In this document: one piece after another, positions 1 through 8,192 of the stretch | Position numbering within the stretch: position 1 is the stretch's first letter | Layout of the letters: the number at the start of each line of letters is the position of its first letter | NCBI RefSeq assembly: GCF_017357405.1 | Contig: NZ_CP071597.1 | Span: 310,001-374,000 of the forward strand | From: Halomontanus rarus | GTDB taxonomy: Archaea; Halobacteriota; Halobacteria; Halobacteriales; Natrialbaceae | Direction: 5' to 3' | DNA: 64,000 nt | The notes under the pieces: generated by a model | Told to the model about the DNA's origin: nothing | What the model saw: the letters and a program-made list of their open reading frames with translations, nothing else | The model's database searches: none | Translations under genes and position numbers: made by a program

Positions 1-392
1 CCGAGTGGGATATCAATCAGGATTATCACGCTCGCACGCTTCTCCGTGAGGCTGTCGAGGGCGACGACGGGAAGGCGCTCGTCGTCTGTCACGCCGTCGG
101 CATGTTAGGGTTCGCTCGCGACCGCCACGGCGCGTTCCTCGTCAACGGCCGCGACGTCACCGGCTTCCCCAACGCCTGGGAAGAGGAGATCGTCGACGAT
201 CGGGGGCTGATGCCCGACGGCCGCAAACTCCCCTACTGGGTCGAAGACGAGGTCGAGGCCGCCGGCGGCAACTGGGACGCCGAACTCGACGACGACACCA
301 GCGTGACCGTCGACGGCGACCTCATCACCGCCCGCGGGCCGGAGTCCTCGGAGGCGGCCGCAGAGACGGTGCTCGAGGAACTCGACTACTAA
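1..392 (+). CDS. DJ-1/PfpI family protein, C-terminal part
   Basis: The frame is open from the window edge (phase starts at base 3), so only the C-terminal ~129 residues are visible. The motif ALVVCHAVGML carries the cysteine of the DJ-1/PfpI nucleophile elbow. It is followed by GRDVTGFPNAWEEE, the LPYWVEDEVEAAGGNW segment and the DLITARGPESSEAAAE end, a succession typical of the single-domain 'type 1 glutamine amidotransferase-like' proteins (stress chaperone, deglycase or protease-like, cytosolic). The internal ATG at 102 is not the real start because the conserved cysteine lies before it. In most relatives a His or Gly follows CH; here it is Ala. The exact activity cannot be told from the fragment. 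Confidence 0.75.
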   Translation, partial: EWDINQDYHARTLLREAVEGDDGKALVVCHAVGMLGFARDRHGAFLVNGRDVTGFPNAWEEEIVDDRGLMPDGRKLPYWVEDEVEAAGGNWDAELDDDTSVTVDGDLITARGPESSEAAAETVLEELDY

Positions 393-572
393 CTCGAGTC
401 GTCCTGGTCGAATTTCGGAGTTCCGTTCTCGGTTCTCAGCTTTCGGATCTTCACTCTCGAGCGTTCGGCGTTACAGATAATTCGATCACTTCGTTTCGAG
501 GAGTCCAAACCGGTCTCGGGCGTCGTTGCCGTGAATCAGTCCCTTTTTACCCCACGGCGGGGAACTGCAGGT

Positions 573-782
573 ATGAGCTTCGAGGAAGACGACCGCGTCG
601 TGCTGGACGACCAGCACAGCGAGTTCGACGGCGAAACTGGAACGATCACACAGACGATCGAATCGATGTTCGGCGACGTCACCTACACGATCAGCTTCGA
701 GGACGGACAGGAAACCGGCGTTCCCGAGGATTCGCTCGAGGCGGCTGAGGACGAAGACGACGAAGACGAAGACGACGAATAA
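573..782 (+). CDS. Small acidic SH3/KOW-like protein
   Basis: This encodes 69 residues. The start is the ATG at 573 (MSFEEDDRVVL); an in-frame ATG at 531 is disfavoured because the added residues look non-protein-like and a TATA-like tract (CCCTTTTTACC) lies just upstream of 573. The protein has a short beta-rich body (DDRVVL, GETGTITQ, YTISFEDGQETGVPEDSL) reminiscent of KOW/SH3-type small barrels, then a tail made almost only of Asp and Glu. Similar small proteins are common in haloarchaea without an assigned role. It lies upstream of an RNA-binding protein gene on the same strand. No catalytic motif is visible. Confidence 0.7.
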   Translation: MSFEEDDRVVLDDQHSEFDGETGTITQTIESMFGDVTYTISFEDGQETGVPEDSLEAAEDEDDEDEDDE

Positions 783-879
783 CCGGCCGACCGCGCTCGC
801 ATTCGCACCTGTACAGACACTCGCTGACATACTTACACTTACACCCACACTCACACTCGAGCCCTCCTCACACAGACGA

Positions 880-1338
880 ATGCCACAGATCCCGCTGCAC
901 TACGTCGACCTGCGAACGTTTTGCTACGCCACCGAGGACGAAAAACGCGTCGAGGCCGCGCTTCGAACCTTCCTCCCCGAGGAGTTCGAGCTCGAACGCG
1001 TCGAGAGCGAGGGCCACTACGGCGACCGCATCCTCGTCCTCTCGGCCCGCGTCGAACGGGCCGACGAGATCCGACACGTCCTCGCTCGACTCGCCGAACT
1101 CGAGGAACTCGACCGGTTGCTCGCGGAACTCGACCAGCGAGTGACCGAGAACACGGAACTGTTCTTGCGACTGGACAAACAGGCCGCCTTCGGCGGCGAC
1201 GTTCGACTCGGCGACGGCATCACCTTCCGGGCGAAAGTCGAGGCCTACCCCGCGAAGAAGGAGGCCGCCGTCGAGAACGCCCAGGAAGTTCTCGAGCGAC
1301 TCGACGAGAGCGACGAGGCGGACGACGATGACGCGTAA
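880..1338 (+). CDS. COG1325-type RNA-binding protein (exosome-associated family)
   Basis: This 152-residue cytosolic protein opens with MPQIPLHYVDLRTFCYATEDE. It contains LRLDKQAAFGG followed by FRAKVEAYPAKKEAA, a pattern I recognise from the archaeal PF01877/COG1325 'RNA-binding, predicted exosome subunit' family. Family members are about 140-150 residues, so the gene looks complete. The last ~20 residues form an acidic tail usual for halophiles. It precedes the YcaO-domain gene by about 190 bases in the same direction. The function in RNA binding is known only by family prediction; no catalytic residues are expected. Confidence 0.8.
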   Translation: MPQIPLHYVDLRTFCYATEDEKRVEAALRTFLPEEFELERVESEGHYGDRILVLSARVERADEIRHVLARLAELEELDRLLAELDQRVTENTELFLRLDKQAAFGGDVRLGDGITFRAKVEAYPAKKEAAVENAQEVLERLDESDEADDDDA

Positions 1339-1532
1339 GACGGCGAGTCCCCGTTCGCTGCTGGTTCGATTTCGATAGTCGGTCCTCGGTTTCGAGACGC
1401 CGACACGCCACGCGTTCTGCGTCCTTCTACGTTCGCACCCACATCCGGACTCACACTCCTCCTCACGTTCACGCGACCCGAGAGCCGACCGCGAGCGGGC
1501 CGTTTTTCCCACCGGCCGCCGAGACACCCGAT

Positions 1533-3299
1533 ATGGAAGTTCACATCGTCGGCGACGACCCCGTTCGGGACGCCGTCGCCACCGCGCTCGAGGACGTCGA
1601 CGTCGACGTCCGATCGGCCGATCCGCCGGCCCTCGAGGACGCCCGTTTCGCGGTCGTCACCGACGTCACCGGCGCATCGACGTTCGAGCGAGCGAACGAC
1701 GCCGCTCGAGCGGGTAACACGCCCTGGATCGCCGTCGAAGTCGGCGGCGTCGGCGGGCACCCGCTCCCGGAAATCGACGCCGCGGTGGCGGGATTCTCCG
1801 CGAAGACGGGGTGTTACGAGTGTCTCCGGGCCCGGGTCGCCTCGACGACCGAGGAATCGACGGATCGACCGAGTGCCGACCGGAGTGCGGCCCGGTTCGC
1901 CGGTTCGATCGCGGGCCACGAGTGTGTGCGCGTGTTCTCTGGCGCCGAGAACTCGATCTTCGGTCACGTCCGCGAGGTTCCCCACGCCCGCCGACGCTTC
2001 TTGCCGGTCCCCGGCTGTACGTGCCAGTCGGCGGCGCGCGATCGAACGCTCGAGCGCGACGACGAGACGCTCCCCCTCGAAACCGCGCTCGACCGGGCGG
2101 AGGCCGCGATCGACGACCGCGTCGGGCTGATCTCGGGGCTGGGCGAACTCGAGTCGTTCCCCGCTCCCTACTACCTCGCGACCGCCGCCGACACCACCGC
2201 GTACAGCGACGCCAAAGCGCCGCTCCAATCCGCCGGGGTCGCCATCGACTGGGATCGGGCGATGATGAAGGCCGTCGGCGAAGCCCTCGAGCGCTACTGT
2301 GCGGGCGTCTACCGTGACGACGACTTCGTCCACGCGAGTGCCGACGGCCTCGAGCGCGCCGTGGCGCCGACCGACCTCGTTCGACCCGCGGACGCGCCCG
2401 CGTTCGATCCCGCGAGCGAACACCGGTGGGTCCTCGGCGAGCGACTCGCGACTGGCGAGGCGATTCACCTGCCCGCGGCCGCCGTTCAGTTCCCGCAACC
2501 GGGCGAACGGCTGGTTCCGGCGATCACGACCGGGCTCGGACTCGGCTCGTCGACCGTCGACGCGCTCGTCTCCGGGCTGACGGAGGTCGTCGAACGCGAC
2601 GCGACGATGCTCGCGTGGTACTCCACGTTCGAGCCGCTGGGACTCGCCGTCGACGACGAGACCTTCGAGACGCTCGAGCGGCGTGCTCGGAGTGAGGGGC
2701 TCGTGGTGTCGGCGCTGCTAGTCACGCAAGATATCGACGTCCCGGTCGTCGCAGTCGCGGTCCACCGAGAGGGAGAACGCGATACGTGGGAGGACGAGTG
2801 GGAGTGGCCCCACTTCGCGGTCGGCTCGGCGGCCGACCTCGACGCGACCGCAGCGGCGCGGTCGGCGCTAGCCGAAGCGCTGCAGAACTGGATGGAGTTG
2901 CGGTCGATGGGTCCCGACGACGCCGCGGATGCCGGCGGCGCGATCGCCGAGTACGCCTCGTTTCCCGATCGGGTCCGCGAGTTCGTCGACGGCGACGGCG
3001 ACGGCGGCGACGACCGCACGATTCCGGCCGCCTCGGTCGGCCCCGATCCGGTCCCGACGGGGGGCGCCGCACTCGAGACGCTCGTCGATCGCGTCACCGA
3101 CGTCGGACTCTCCCCCGTCGCGGCACGGCTCACGACGAGAGACGTCGCGGAACTCGGATTCGAGGGCGTTCGCGTCGTCGTTCCCGGCGCGCAGCCGCTG
3201 TTCACCGGCGAGGCGTTCTTCGGCGAGCGCGCACGAACCGTCCCCGACGATCTCGGATTCGAACCGCGACTCGAGCGGGCGTATCACCCGTTCCCGTAG
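1533..3299 (+). CDS. YcaO-domain protein with N-terminal Cys-rich E1/Ocin-ThiF-like domain
   Basis: This encodes 588 residues. Residues ~1-190 resemble the docking/E1-like half of azoline cyclodehydratases and carry two cysteine motifs, CYEC (near residue 95) and CTC (near 165), that could bind zinc. Residues ~215-580 form a YcaO domain: MMKAVGEALERYCAG, GLTEVVERDATMLAW and ARSALAEALQNW match the three conserved YcaO blocks whose Glu/Arg residues bind ATP and magnesium. YcaO enzymes activate peptide backbones with ATP to make thiazolines, oxazolines or thioamides. The protein does not end in the PxPxP tail of many cyclodehydratases (it ends YHPFP). No flavin dehydrogenase, precursor peptide or TfuA is nearby, so the substrate is unknown. 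Confidence 0.8.
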   Translation: MEVHIVGDDPVRDAVATALEDVDVDVRSADPPALEDARFAVVTDVTGASTFERANDAARAGNTPWIAVEVGGVGGHPLPEIDAAVAGFSAKTGCYECLRARVASTTEESTDRPSADRSAARFAGSIAGHECVRVFSGAENSIFGHVREVPHARRRFLPVPGCTCQSAARDRTLERDDETLPLETALDRAEAAIDDRVGLISGLGELESFPAPYYLATAADTTAYSDAKAPLQSAGVAIDWDRAMMKAVGEALERYCAGVYRDDDFVHASADGLERAVAPTDLVRPADAPAFDPASEHRWVLGERLATGEAIHLPAAAVQFPQPGERLVPAITTGLGLGSSTVDALVSGLTEVVERDATMLAWYSTFEPLGLAVDDETFETLERRARSEGLVVSALLVTQDIDVPVVAVAVHREGERDTWEDEWEWPHFAVGSAADLDATAAARSALAEALQNWMELRSMGPDDAADAGGAIAEYASFPDRVREFVDGDGDGGDDRTIPAASVGPDPVPTGGAALETLVDRVTDVGLSPVAARLTTRDVAELGFEGVRVVVPGAQPLFTGEAFFGERARTVPDDLGFEPRLERAYHPFP

Positions 3300-3366
3300 T
3301 TGTCGCCGTACTGGAGCAGTAGAGAGACGACGATCGACGAGACCGAGAATACGGAGTGAAAACTGG

Positions 3367-3765
3367 CTATTCGGATCGCTCGCGCTGATCGACCTCGAGT
3401 TCGAGCTCTTCGTCGACGATCACGATGGCAAGACTCTTGGTCCGTTCGTCGACGAACGTCTCTTCGACGTCGAGTTCGTTCCCGTCGTCGTCGACGAGCG
3501 CGATGCGAACGTGCTGTTCTTCGTCCGTGAGGTGGCCGACGCTCGTCGTCTGGTCGGGCGACGCACTGACGGCCTCGTCGTAGGTCTGTCGGTCGTCCGC
3601 GAGCGCGTGGGCGGTGATCACCACGTTTCGATTGTCGTCCATCTCGTTTTCGATCTGGACCGCGATCGGCGTACTGAGTCGGAGATCCTGAATCGAGCTG
3701 AGACAGCCGGTGAGAGCGACGAACGGGAGGGTGATACCGGCCCGAAGTAGCGTACGACGGTTCAC
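3367..3765 (-). CDS. Tat-exported lipoprotein, unknown function
   Basis: A GTG start at 3765 gives 132 residues. The N-terminus NRRTLLRAG is a twin-arginine signal, and ALTGC is a lipobox, so the mature protein should be anchored outside the membrane by lipid on Cys. The long upstream extension of the frame (to 4224) lies inside guaB and is not coding. The mature domain (residues ~30-132) alternates short beta strands (IAVQIEN, NVVITAHAL, VRIALVDDDGNELDVEE), suggesting a small immunoglobulin-like fold. No enzymatic motif is visible. It lies about 180 bases downstream of guaB on the same strand. Confidence 0.7.
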   Translation of the reverse strand: MNRRTLLRAGITLPFVALTGCLSSIQDLRLSTPIAVQIENEMDDNRNVVITAHALADDRQTYDEAVSASPDQTTSVGHLTDEEQHVRIALVDDDGNELDVEETFVDERTKSLAIVIVDEELELEVDQRERSE

Positions 3766-3943
3766 AGTCGACAACAGTAACCGAGCGACTGTAGGTGTTG
3801 CTTTTCGCGTTCTCGGTCGGGTCGTCGAGACCGGGAACGGTCTCCCGGGACGTGCCAACCGTGACTCGAATAGAACGCGGAAACCGATCACTGGCCCAGT
3901 GCGAGCGCGAGCGCGAGCGGCGGAGCCGGATCGCGTGTGGCGC

Positions 3944-5443
3944 TTACTCGTTCGGCGAGTAGTTGGGCGCTTCGTCGGTGATAACGACGTCGTGGGCGTG
4001 CCCCTCCGCCTGCCCCGCACTCGAGACGCGGACGAACTCGGCGCGCTCTTTGAACGCGGGGACGGTTTCGGCGCCGACGTAGCCCATGCCGGACTGCATC
4101 CCGCCGGCGAGCTGGTGAAGTTCGGATTTGAGCGTTCCTTTGTAGGGTGTCGCAGCTTCGACGCCTTCCGGGACGTACTCCTCTTCGTCCTCGGGATCCT
4201 CCTTGAGGTAGCGGTCGGCGTCACCGGATTTCATCGCACCGACGCTGCCCATCCCGCGGTACTGCTTGTACTTCTTGCCGTTCATGGTGACGACGCGGCC
4301 TGGCGCCTCTTCGGTTCCCGCGAAGTACGAACCGAGCATCACGGCGTCGGCGCCCGCGGCGATCGCCTTGATCGCGTCGCCCGAGTAGCGAATACCGCCG
4401 TCGGCGATCACGGGCACGTCGTGTTCGCTCGCGACGTCCGCGACCTGTGAGACGGCCGTGATCTGGGGCATTCCAGCTCCGGAGACGACGCGCGTGGTAC
4501 AGATCGAGCCGGGACCGATTCCGACCTTGATTCCGTCTGCGAAGTCCACGAGATCCTCGGCGGCCTCCCGGGTCCCGACGTTACCGACGACGACGTCGGC
4601 CTCGACGGCGTCTTTGATTTTGCGTGCGCCGTCGATGACGTTCAGGTTGTGTGCGTGCGCGCAGTCGATGAAGAGCACGTCGGCGCCAGCCTCGTCGGCG
4701 GCGGTCGCGCGGTCGGTCTCGAACGGGCCGACGGCGACCCCACAGCGGAGTTTGCCCTCTTCGTCGCGGGCGGCCTCCTTGTACTCGCGACGCTGAAGGA
4801 TCCCCTGCATCGTCACGAGTCCGACCAGGAGGTTCTCGTCGTCCACGACGGGAACGCGCTCGATCTTGTGCTCGTACATCAGATCGAACGCCTCGCGGGC
4901 GTCGATGTCCTGTGGCGCGGTGATGACCTCGTCGGTCATCGCTTCCGTGACCGAGTCGTTCTCGCCGACCTCGAGATGAGGGCGAATGTCCGTACTCGAG
5001 ATGATTCCGAGCACCTCGCCGTTAGTGTTGGTGACGGGAGCGCCGCCGACGCCCTCGCGGACCATCATCTCGTCGACTTCGCGAACGGTCATCTCGGGAT
5101 CGGCCGTAACGACCGACTCGTGTGGGATGATGAGTTCGTCCGCGCGTTTGACGCTGTGAATCTCCTCGACCATCCCGTCGATATTCATGTTTCGATGGAT
5201 GACGCCCATCCCGCCGTGGCGAGCCATCGCGATCGCCATCTCCGCCTCGGTAACGGTGTCCATCGCCGCCGAAAGGATCGGCACCGAAACCTCGACGGTT
5301 CTCGAGACTCGGCTGGTGAGATCGGCTTCGTCGGGTTCGACGCGACTCTCCTTCGGGCGGAGCAAGACGTCGTCGAAGGTCAATGCTTCTGGTACCCGCA
5401 ATTTCGAGGAATAGGGCTCATGCTCAGGAACGTCGTTCGCCAT
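3944..5443 (-). CDS. guaB: IMP dehydrogenase
   Basis: This 499-residue enzyme catalyses IMP + NAD+ to XMP, the committed step of GMP synthesis in the cytosol. The sequence shows the N-terminal EALTFDDVLLRP segment, two CBS domains (residues ~95-215, for example GVGGAPVTNTNGEVLGIIS), the active-site loop GPGSICTTRVVSGAGMPQ with the catalytic Cys, the phosphate-binding IADGGIRYSGD, and the flap with YRGMGSVGAM. The start is set at 5443 (MANDVPEHEPYSSKLRVPEA); longer in-frame starts add non-conserved residues. The length matches the family. A T-rich box lies about 30 bases upstream on the coding strand, consistent with a short leader. Confidence 0.96.
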   Translation of the reverse strand: MANDVPEHEPYSSKLRVPEALTFDDVLLRPKESRVEPDEADLTSRVSRTVEVSVPILSAAMDTVTEAEMAIAMARHGGMGVIHRNMNIDGMVEEIHSVKRADELIIPHESVVTADPEMTVREVDEMMVREGVGGAPVTNTNGEVLGIISSTDIRPHLEVGENDSVTEAMTDEVITAPQDIDAREAFDLMYEHKIERVPVVDDENLLVGLVTMQGILQRREYKEAARDEEGKLRCGVAVGPFETDRATAADEAGADVLFIDCAHAHNLNVIDGARKIKDAVEADVVVGNVGTREAAEDLVDFADGIKVGIGPGSICTTRVVSGAGMPQITAVSQVADVASEHDVPVIADGGIRYSGDAIKAIAAGADAVMLGSYFAGTEEAPGRVVTMNGKKYKQYRGMGSVGAMKSGDADRYLKEDPEDEEEYVPEGVEAATPYKGTLKSELHQLAGGMQSGMGYVGAETVPAFKERAEFVRVSSAGQAEGHAHDVVITDEAPNYSPNE

Positions 5444-6014
5444 GTAAACTGTCCGGAACCGCCGGGGAAAAACGTTGCGAGATACGACGGCCGACAGGCA
5501 GCCGATCCCGTACGAGAGCGGTTCCCACGCTCGTAACCGATTCGTCTCCGCTCGTCCGCGGGCTCGAGACGACTCGAGGAGGTGAGTTGACCCGAAAGAC
5601 GACGTCGAGAACGGGTGAGCGAGCACCGGACAGGCCTCCGACACGACGGTGCAATTGCCGACTTCTATGTCGAGATCCGCACAACAGTGTTATTTTCTGG
5701 TAGAAATTCACGGATCCGGTTTAGAATGCTTGCAGAGTGTGTCCGTTTCCCACGGAACCTTTATTGACGCAGGTCTGTTTGAATTATTCATGAACGCTGC
5801 GAGAACGGGTGAGACCCGATGTGCTGGCCAGACGAACAGCAGTTCCGTCGCCACGGGTACATTCGGGAAATTCACATTCGCAGCGAACGGCCACGAACGG
5901 GACCGGGACTGGCTCCCCGCCGACAAGACCGCGCGGAGCCTTCACCCAGACCCACAACGGGACAGTCCGTTATCCTCCCCGCTGGCCACGGGTTACGGCC
6001 ATCGATCGTAATCG
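5444..6014. other. Intergenic region without a supported gene
   Basis: These 570 bases lie between the divergent guaB and DUF5794 genes and must hold both promoters. The stretch 5680-5800 is notably AT-rich. Open frames here (for example 5649-6011) have no protein-like composition. I see no RNA fold or repeat that I can defend. Confidence 0.5.
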
Positions 6015-6968
6015 ATGAGCACGTCTCAGCATCCGGTCGCCCTCCGTCTCGAGTCTGTCGTCGGCGGTGACGCCAGACTGCTCGCGATGGTCATGGGATT
6101 GCCGCTGATCGACGGCGTCTTCGCGGCGCTGGTTCTCTCCGGCGCGCTGGACGATCCCGTAGGCGCGATCCAGGTCGGCCTGCTCATCTTCGGTGGCAGC
6201 GCCACCGTGGCGGTCATCCTCGCCGATATGGACGGGTCGCCGCGAGAACAGGCGAAGATCGTTCTGGGGGTAGGAATACCTCTGATCCTTCTGGCAGCGG
6301 TGCAAGCGGCCCTCGCACCGGCACTGGATAGCATCCTCGACATCGTGATCTTCGAGCGCTTCGCCGCGCTCGTGATCATGGCCATCGCGGCCAAGACCGC
6401 CAGCGCGACGATCGGCGACTACCTGCCGAGTCCGGGCGTCATCATCGCGCTGGGCCTGGTCGCGAGCATCGACCTTGCCGGCGCCGAACTGGCCGTCCTC
6501 CACGATCCCGGACTGGTGATCAACGCCACGGGCGCGGCCGTCGTCGGCGTCGCGTTCGCGCTGTCGATCGCTCTGCTCGGGCCGTACCTGCGCGAGTACA
6601 TGGACATCGACCGGTTCCGATTCGGAAGCGCGGTCGCGCTCGGACTACTCCCGCTGGCGATCCTCGGGATGCCGTTCGGAAACGCCCCGCTGGCCGTGCT
6701 GGGGGTGGCCGCACTGTTCGCGTTCGATCCCGACCGCGACGAACTCGCCGACACTATCAGCGGTATGATGGGTGACGAGCGCGGCACTCGAGCCGACGGC
6801 GGATCGCGTGGCGAAGCCGAGTCCGACACTGGTGAGGATGGAACGGGGTCTGAAACGAATTCGAACTCCGTCGCCGATACCGACAACGACCCGCTCGACG
6901 AGCCGTATCCCGGACCCGGTGTGAACGACGGGTCGGACGACGGGTCGAGCCGGGCCCCCTGGCTGTAG
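6015..6968 (+). CDS. DUF5794 multi-spanning membrane protein
   Basis: This encodes 317 residues. About seven hydrophobic segments occupy residues ~20-245 (for example LLAMVMGLPLIDGVFAALVL, VGLLIFGGSATVAVILA, IVLGVGIPLILLAAVQAAL). They are followed by an acidic, disordered tail of ~75 residues that should be cytoplasmic. I recognise the N-terminal VALRLESVVGGDARLLAMV block as the haloarchaea-specific DUF5794 family. The conserved membrane residues GLPLIDG, AAKTASATIGDYLPSPG and GNAPLAVLG may line a transport path, but no substrate is known. It is monocistronic and divergent from guaB. Confidence 0.8.
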   Translation: MSTSQHPVALRLESVVGGDARLLAMVMGLPLIDGVFAALVLSGALDDPVGAIQVGLLIFGGSATVAVILADMDGSPREQAKIVLGVGIPLILLAAVQAALAPALDSILDIVIFERFAALVIMAIAAKTASATIGDYLPSPGVIIALGLVASIDLAGAELAVLHDPGLVINATGAAVVGVAFALSIALLGPYLREYMDIDRFRFGSAVALGLLPLAILGMPFGNAPLAVLGVAALFAFDPDRDELADTISGMMGDERGTRADGGSRGEAESDTGEDGTGSETNSNSVADTDNDPLDEPYPGPGVNDGSDDGSSRAPWL

Positions 6969-6991
6969 ACGGTCGAGCAGTCGACCGCCGA

Positions 6992-8173
6992 TCAGCGTCG
7001 AGCGGAACGTCCGTACCGGAATCCGACGATGACGACGATGGCAACGACCACGACGACGAGCAACAGTACCGGTCGGTCGAACGCCGAGCCAGCGGCATCG
7101 TCCGTGTCGGCGACGCGCTCGTCACTCGAGTCCGAGTCGTCGCCCGCGTCGCTCGTTTCGTCCGTATGGGAGGAGTCCGCCGTCGCTCCCCGGAGTGCGA
7201 CCGCAAATACGGAGAGGCCGGGCGAATCGCTGTCGAAGACGTGTCGACCGTTCACCGTGTCGACGTGCGAGGTCGGCAGCTCCGTCCACCGATCGTCGTG
7301 GTAGCGGTAGAGTGCGATCGCATCCGGATCCACGCCGCGGTCTGCTACCACGTCAGTGCCGATCGTGAACGAGAACGTCACCTCCTCGAGGTTCGCGTCC
7401 GAGATGGAGTGGTCGACGGTCACGTACTCGATTACGCCCTCGTCGGCGAGTGCGGGGGTCTCGTCGGGGAGCGTCGGCGACGTCGAGATTCGGAGGGTGA
7501 AGTCACCGTCGACGGCGGGGACGAGAGTGAGCCCGGTCATCGAGAACTCGGCGTCCTCGTCCGTACCGAGATTCATCGACACCGTCTCGCCGGCTCGTCC
7601 GCCGGTGACGGCCACGTCGGTTACGCCCGGTTCGGTCGGATCGGGGCGAACGTCGACGGTCGCGGGCGTGTCGTCGGTCGAATTCTCGTCGCTACCGTTC
7701 ACGTCACTCGGGGTGTCGCCTCCGGGGACCCCACCGCCGCCGGTTCCGGGAGCGAAGCCACCTCCACCGCCGCCGTCCGCGCTCTCCCAGGGATCGGCCA
7801 CGGAGAGGTCGACGGATCGAACGTCGCTCGACTGCCACTGGACGGTTTCGGCGGCTTCCACGCCGTCGACGTAGAACCGGACGACTGCACCGGCGTCGCC
7901 GCTCTCACCGTCGACCTGGAGTTTCGGTTCGAACGCGCCGGCGCCGCCGAAGCGATCGGCCTCCGTCGTGACGAGTTCGCCGCGGACCTCGCCGTCGATC
8001 TCCGCAGTAACGGTGACGCCGGCGGGGATCGGCTCCTCGGCGGCCGTCAGTTCGCCGTAGTACGCGGCCGGCGTCGGCTGCGGGTCCACAGTTCCAGCGA
8101 CGGTCGCCGGCGCGAACAGCACGCTGACGAGAACGATCGCGAGGGCGAGTCGGCCGAACGGTCGGTGGTTCAT
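6992..8173 (-). CDS. PGF-pre-PGF domain surface protein, membrane anchored
   Basis: About 393 residues from the ATG at 8173 (alternatives 8179 and 8188). The signal peptide FGRLALAIVLVSVLFAPATVAG is followed by a beta-rich domain (YYGELTAAEEPIPAGVTVTAEI). A Gly-rich/Asp-Ser linker comes next, then a PGF-pre-PGF domain (residues ~190-320: VDVRPDPTEPGVTDVAV, IALYRYHDDRWTELPTS, FDSDSPGLSVFAVAL). An acidic stalk and one C-terminal transmembrane helix (PVLLLVVVVVAIVVIVGF) with an RYGRSARR cytoplasmic end close the protein. There is no PGF sorting tripeptide, so it should be held by its own helix rather than by archaeosortase. It sits ~20 bases downstream of the beta-helix gene, so the two are probably co-transcribed. 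Confidence 0.75.
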   Translation of the reverse strand: MNHRPFGRLALAIVLVSVLFAPATVAGTVDPQPTPAAYYGELTAAEEPIPAGVTVTAEIDGEVRGELVTTEADRFGGAGAFEPKLQVDGESGDAGAVVRFYVDGVEAAETVQWQSSDVRSVDLSVADPWESADGGGGGGFAPGTGGGGVPGGDTPSDVNGSDENSTDDTPATVDVRPDPTEPGVTDVAVTGGRAGETVSMNLGTDEDAEFSMTGLTLVPAVDGDFTLRISTSPTLPDETPALADEGVIEYVTVDHSISDANLEEVTFSFTIGTDVVADRGVDPDAIALYRYHDDRWTELPTSHVDTVNGRHVFDSDSPGLSVFAVALRGATADSSHTDETSDAGDDSDSSDERVADTDDAAGSAFDRPVLLLVVVVVAIVVIVGFRYGRSARR

Positions 8174-8192
8174 AGGCATCGGTATCAATTAC

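Noticed and set aside
1245..2498. 417-codon minus-strand frame over YcaO
   Set aside because: It is a shadow of the YcaO gene, which has conserved motifs in the other frame.
5649..6011. 120-codon plus-strand frame in the guaB upstream gap
   Set aside because: No motif, promoter-like AT-rich interior and low similarity to protein composition.
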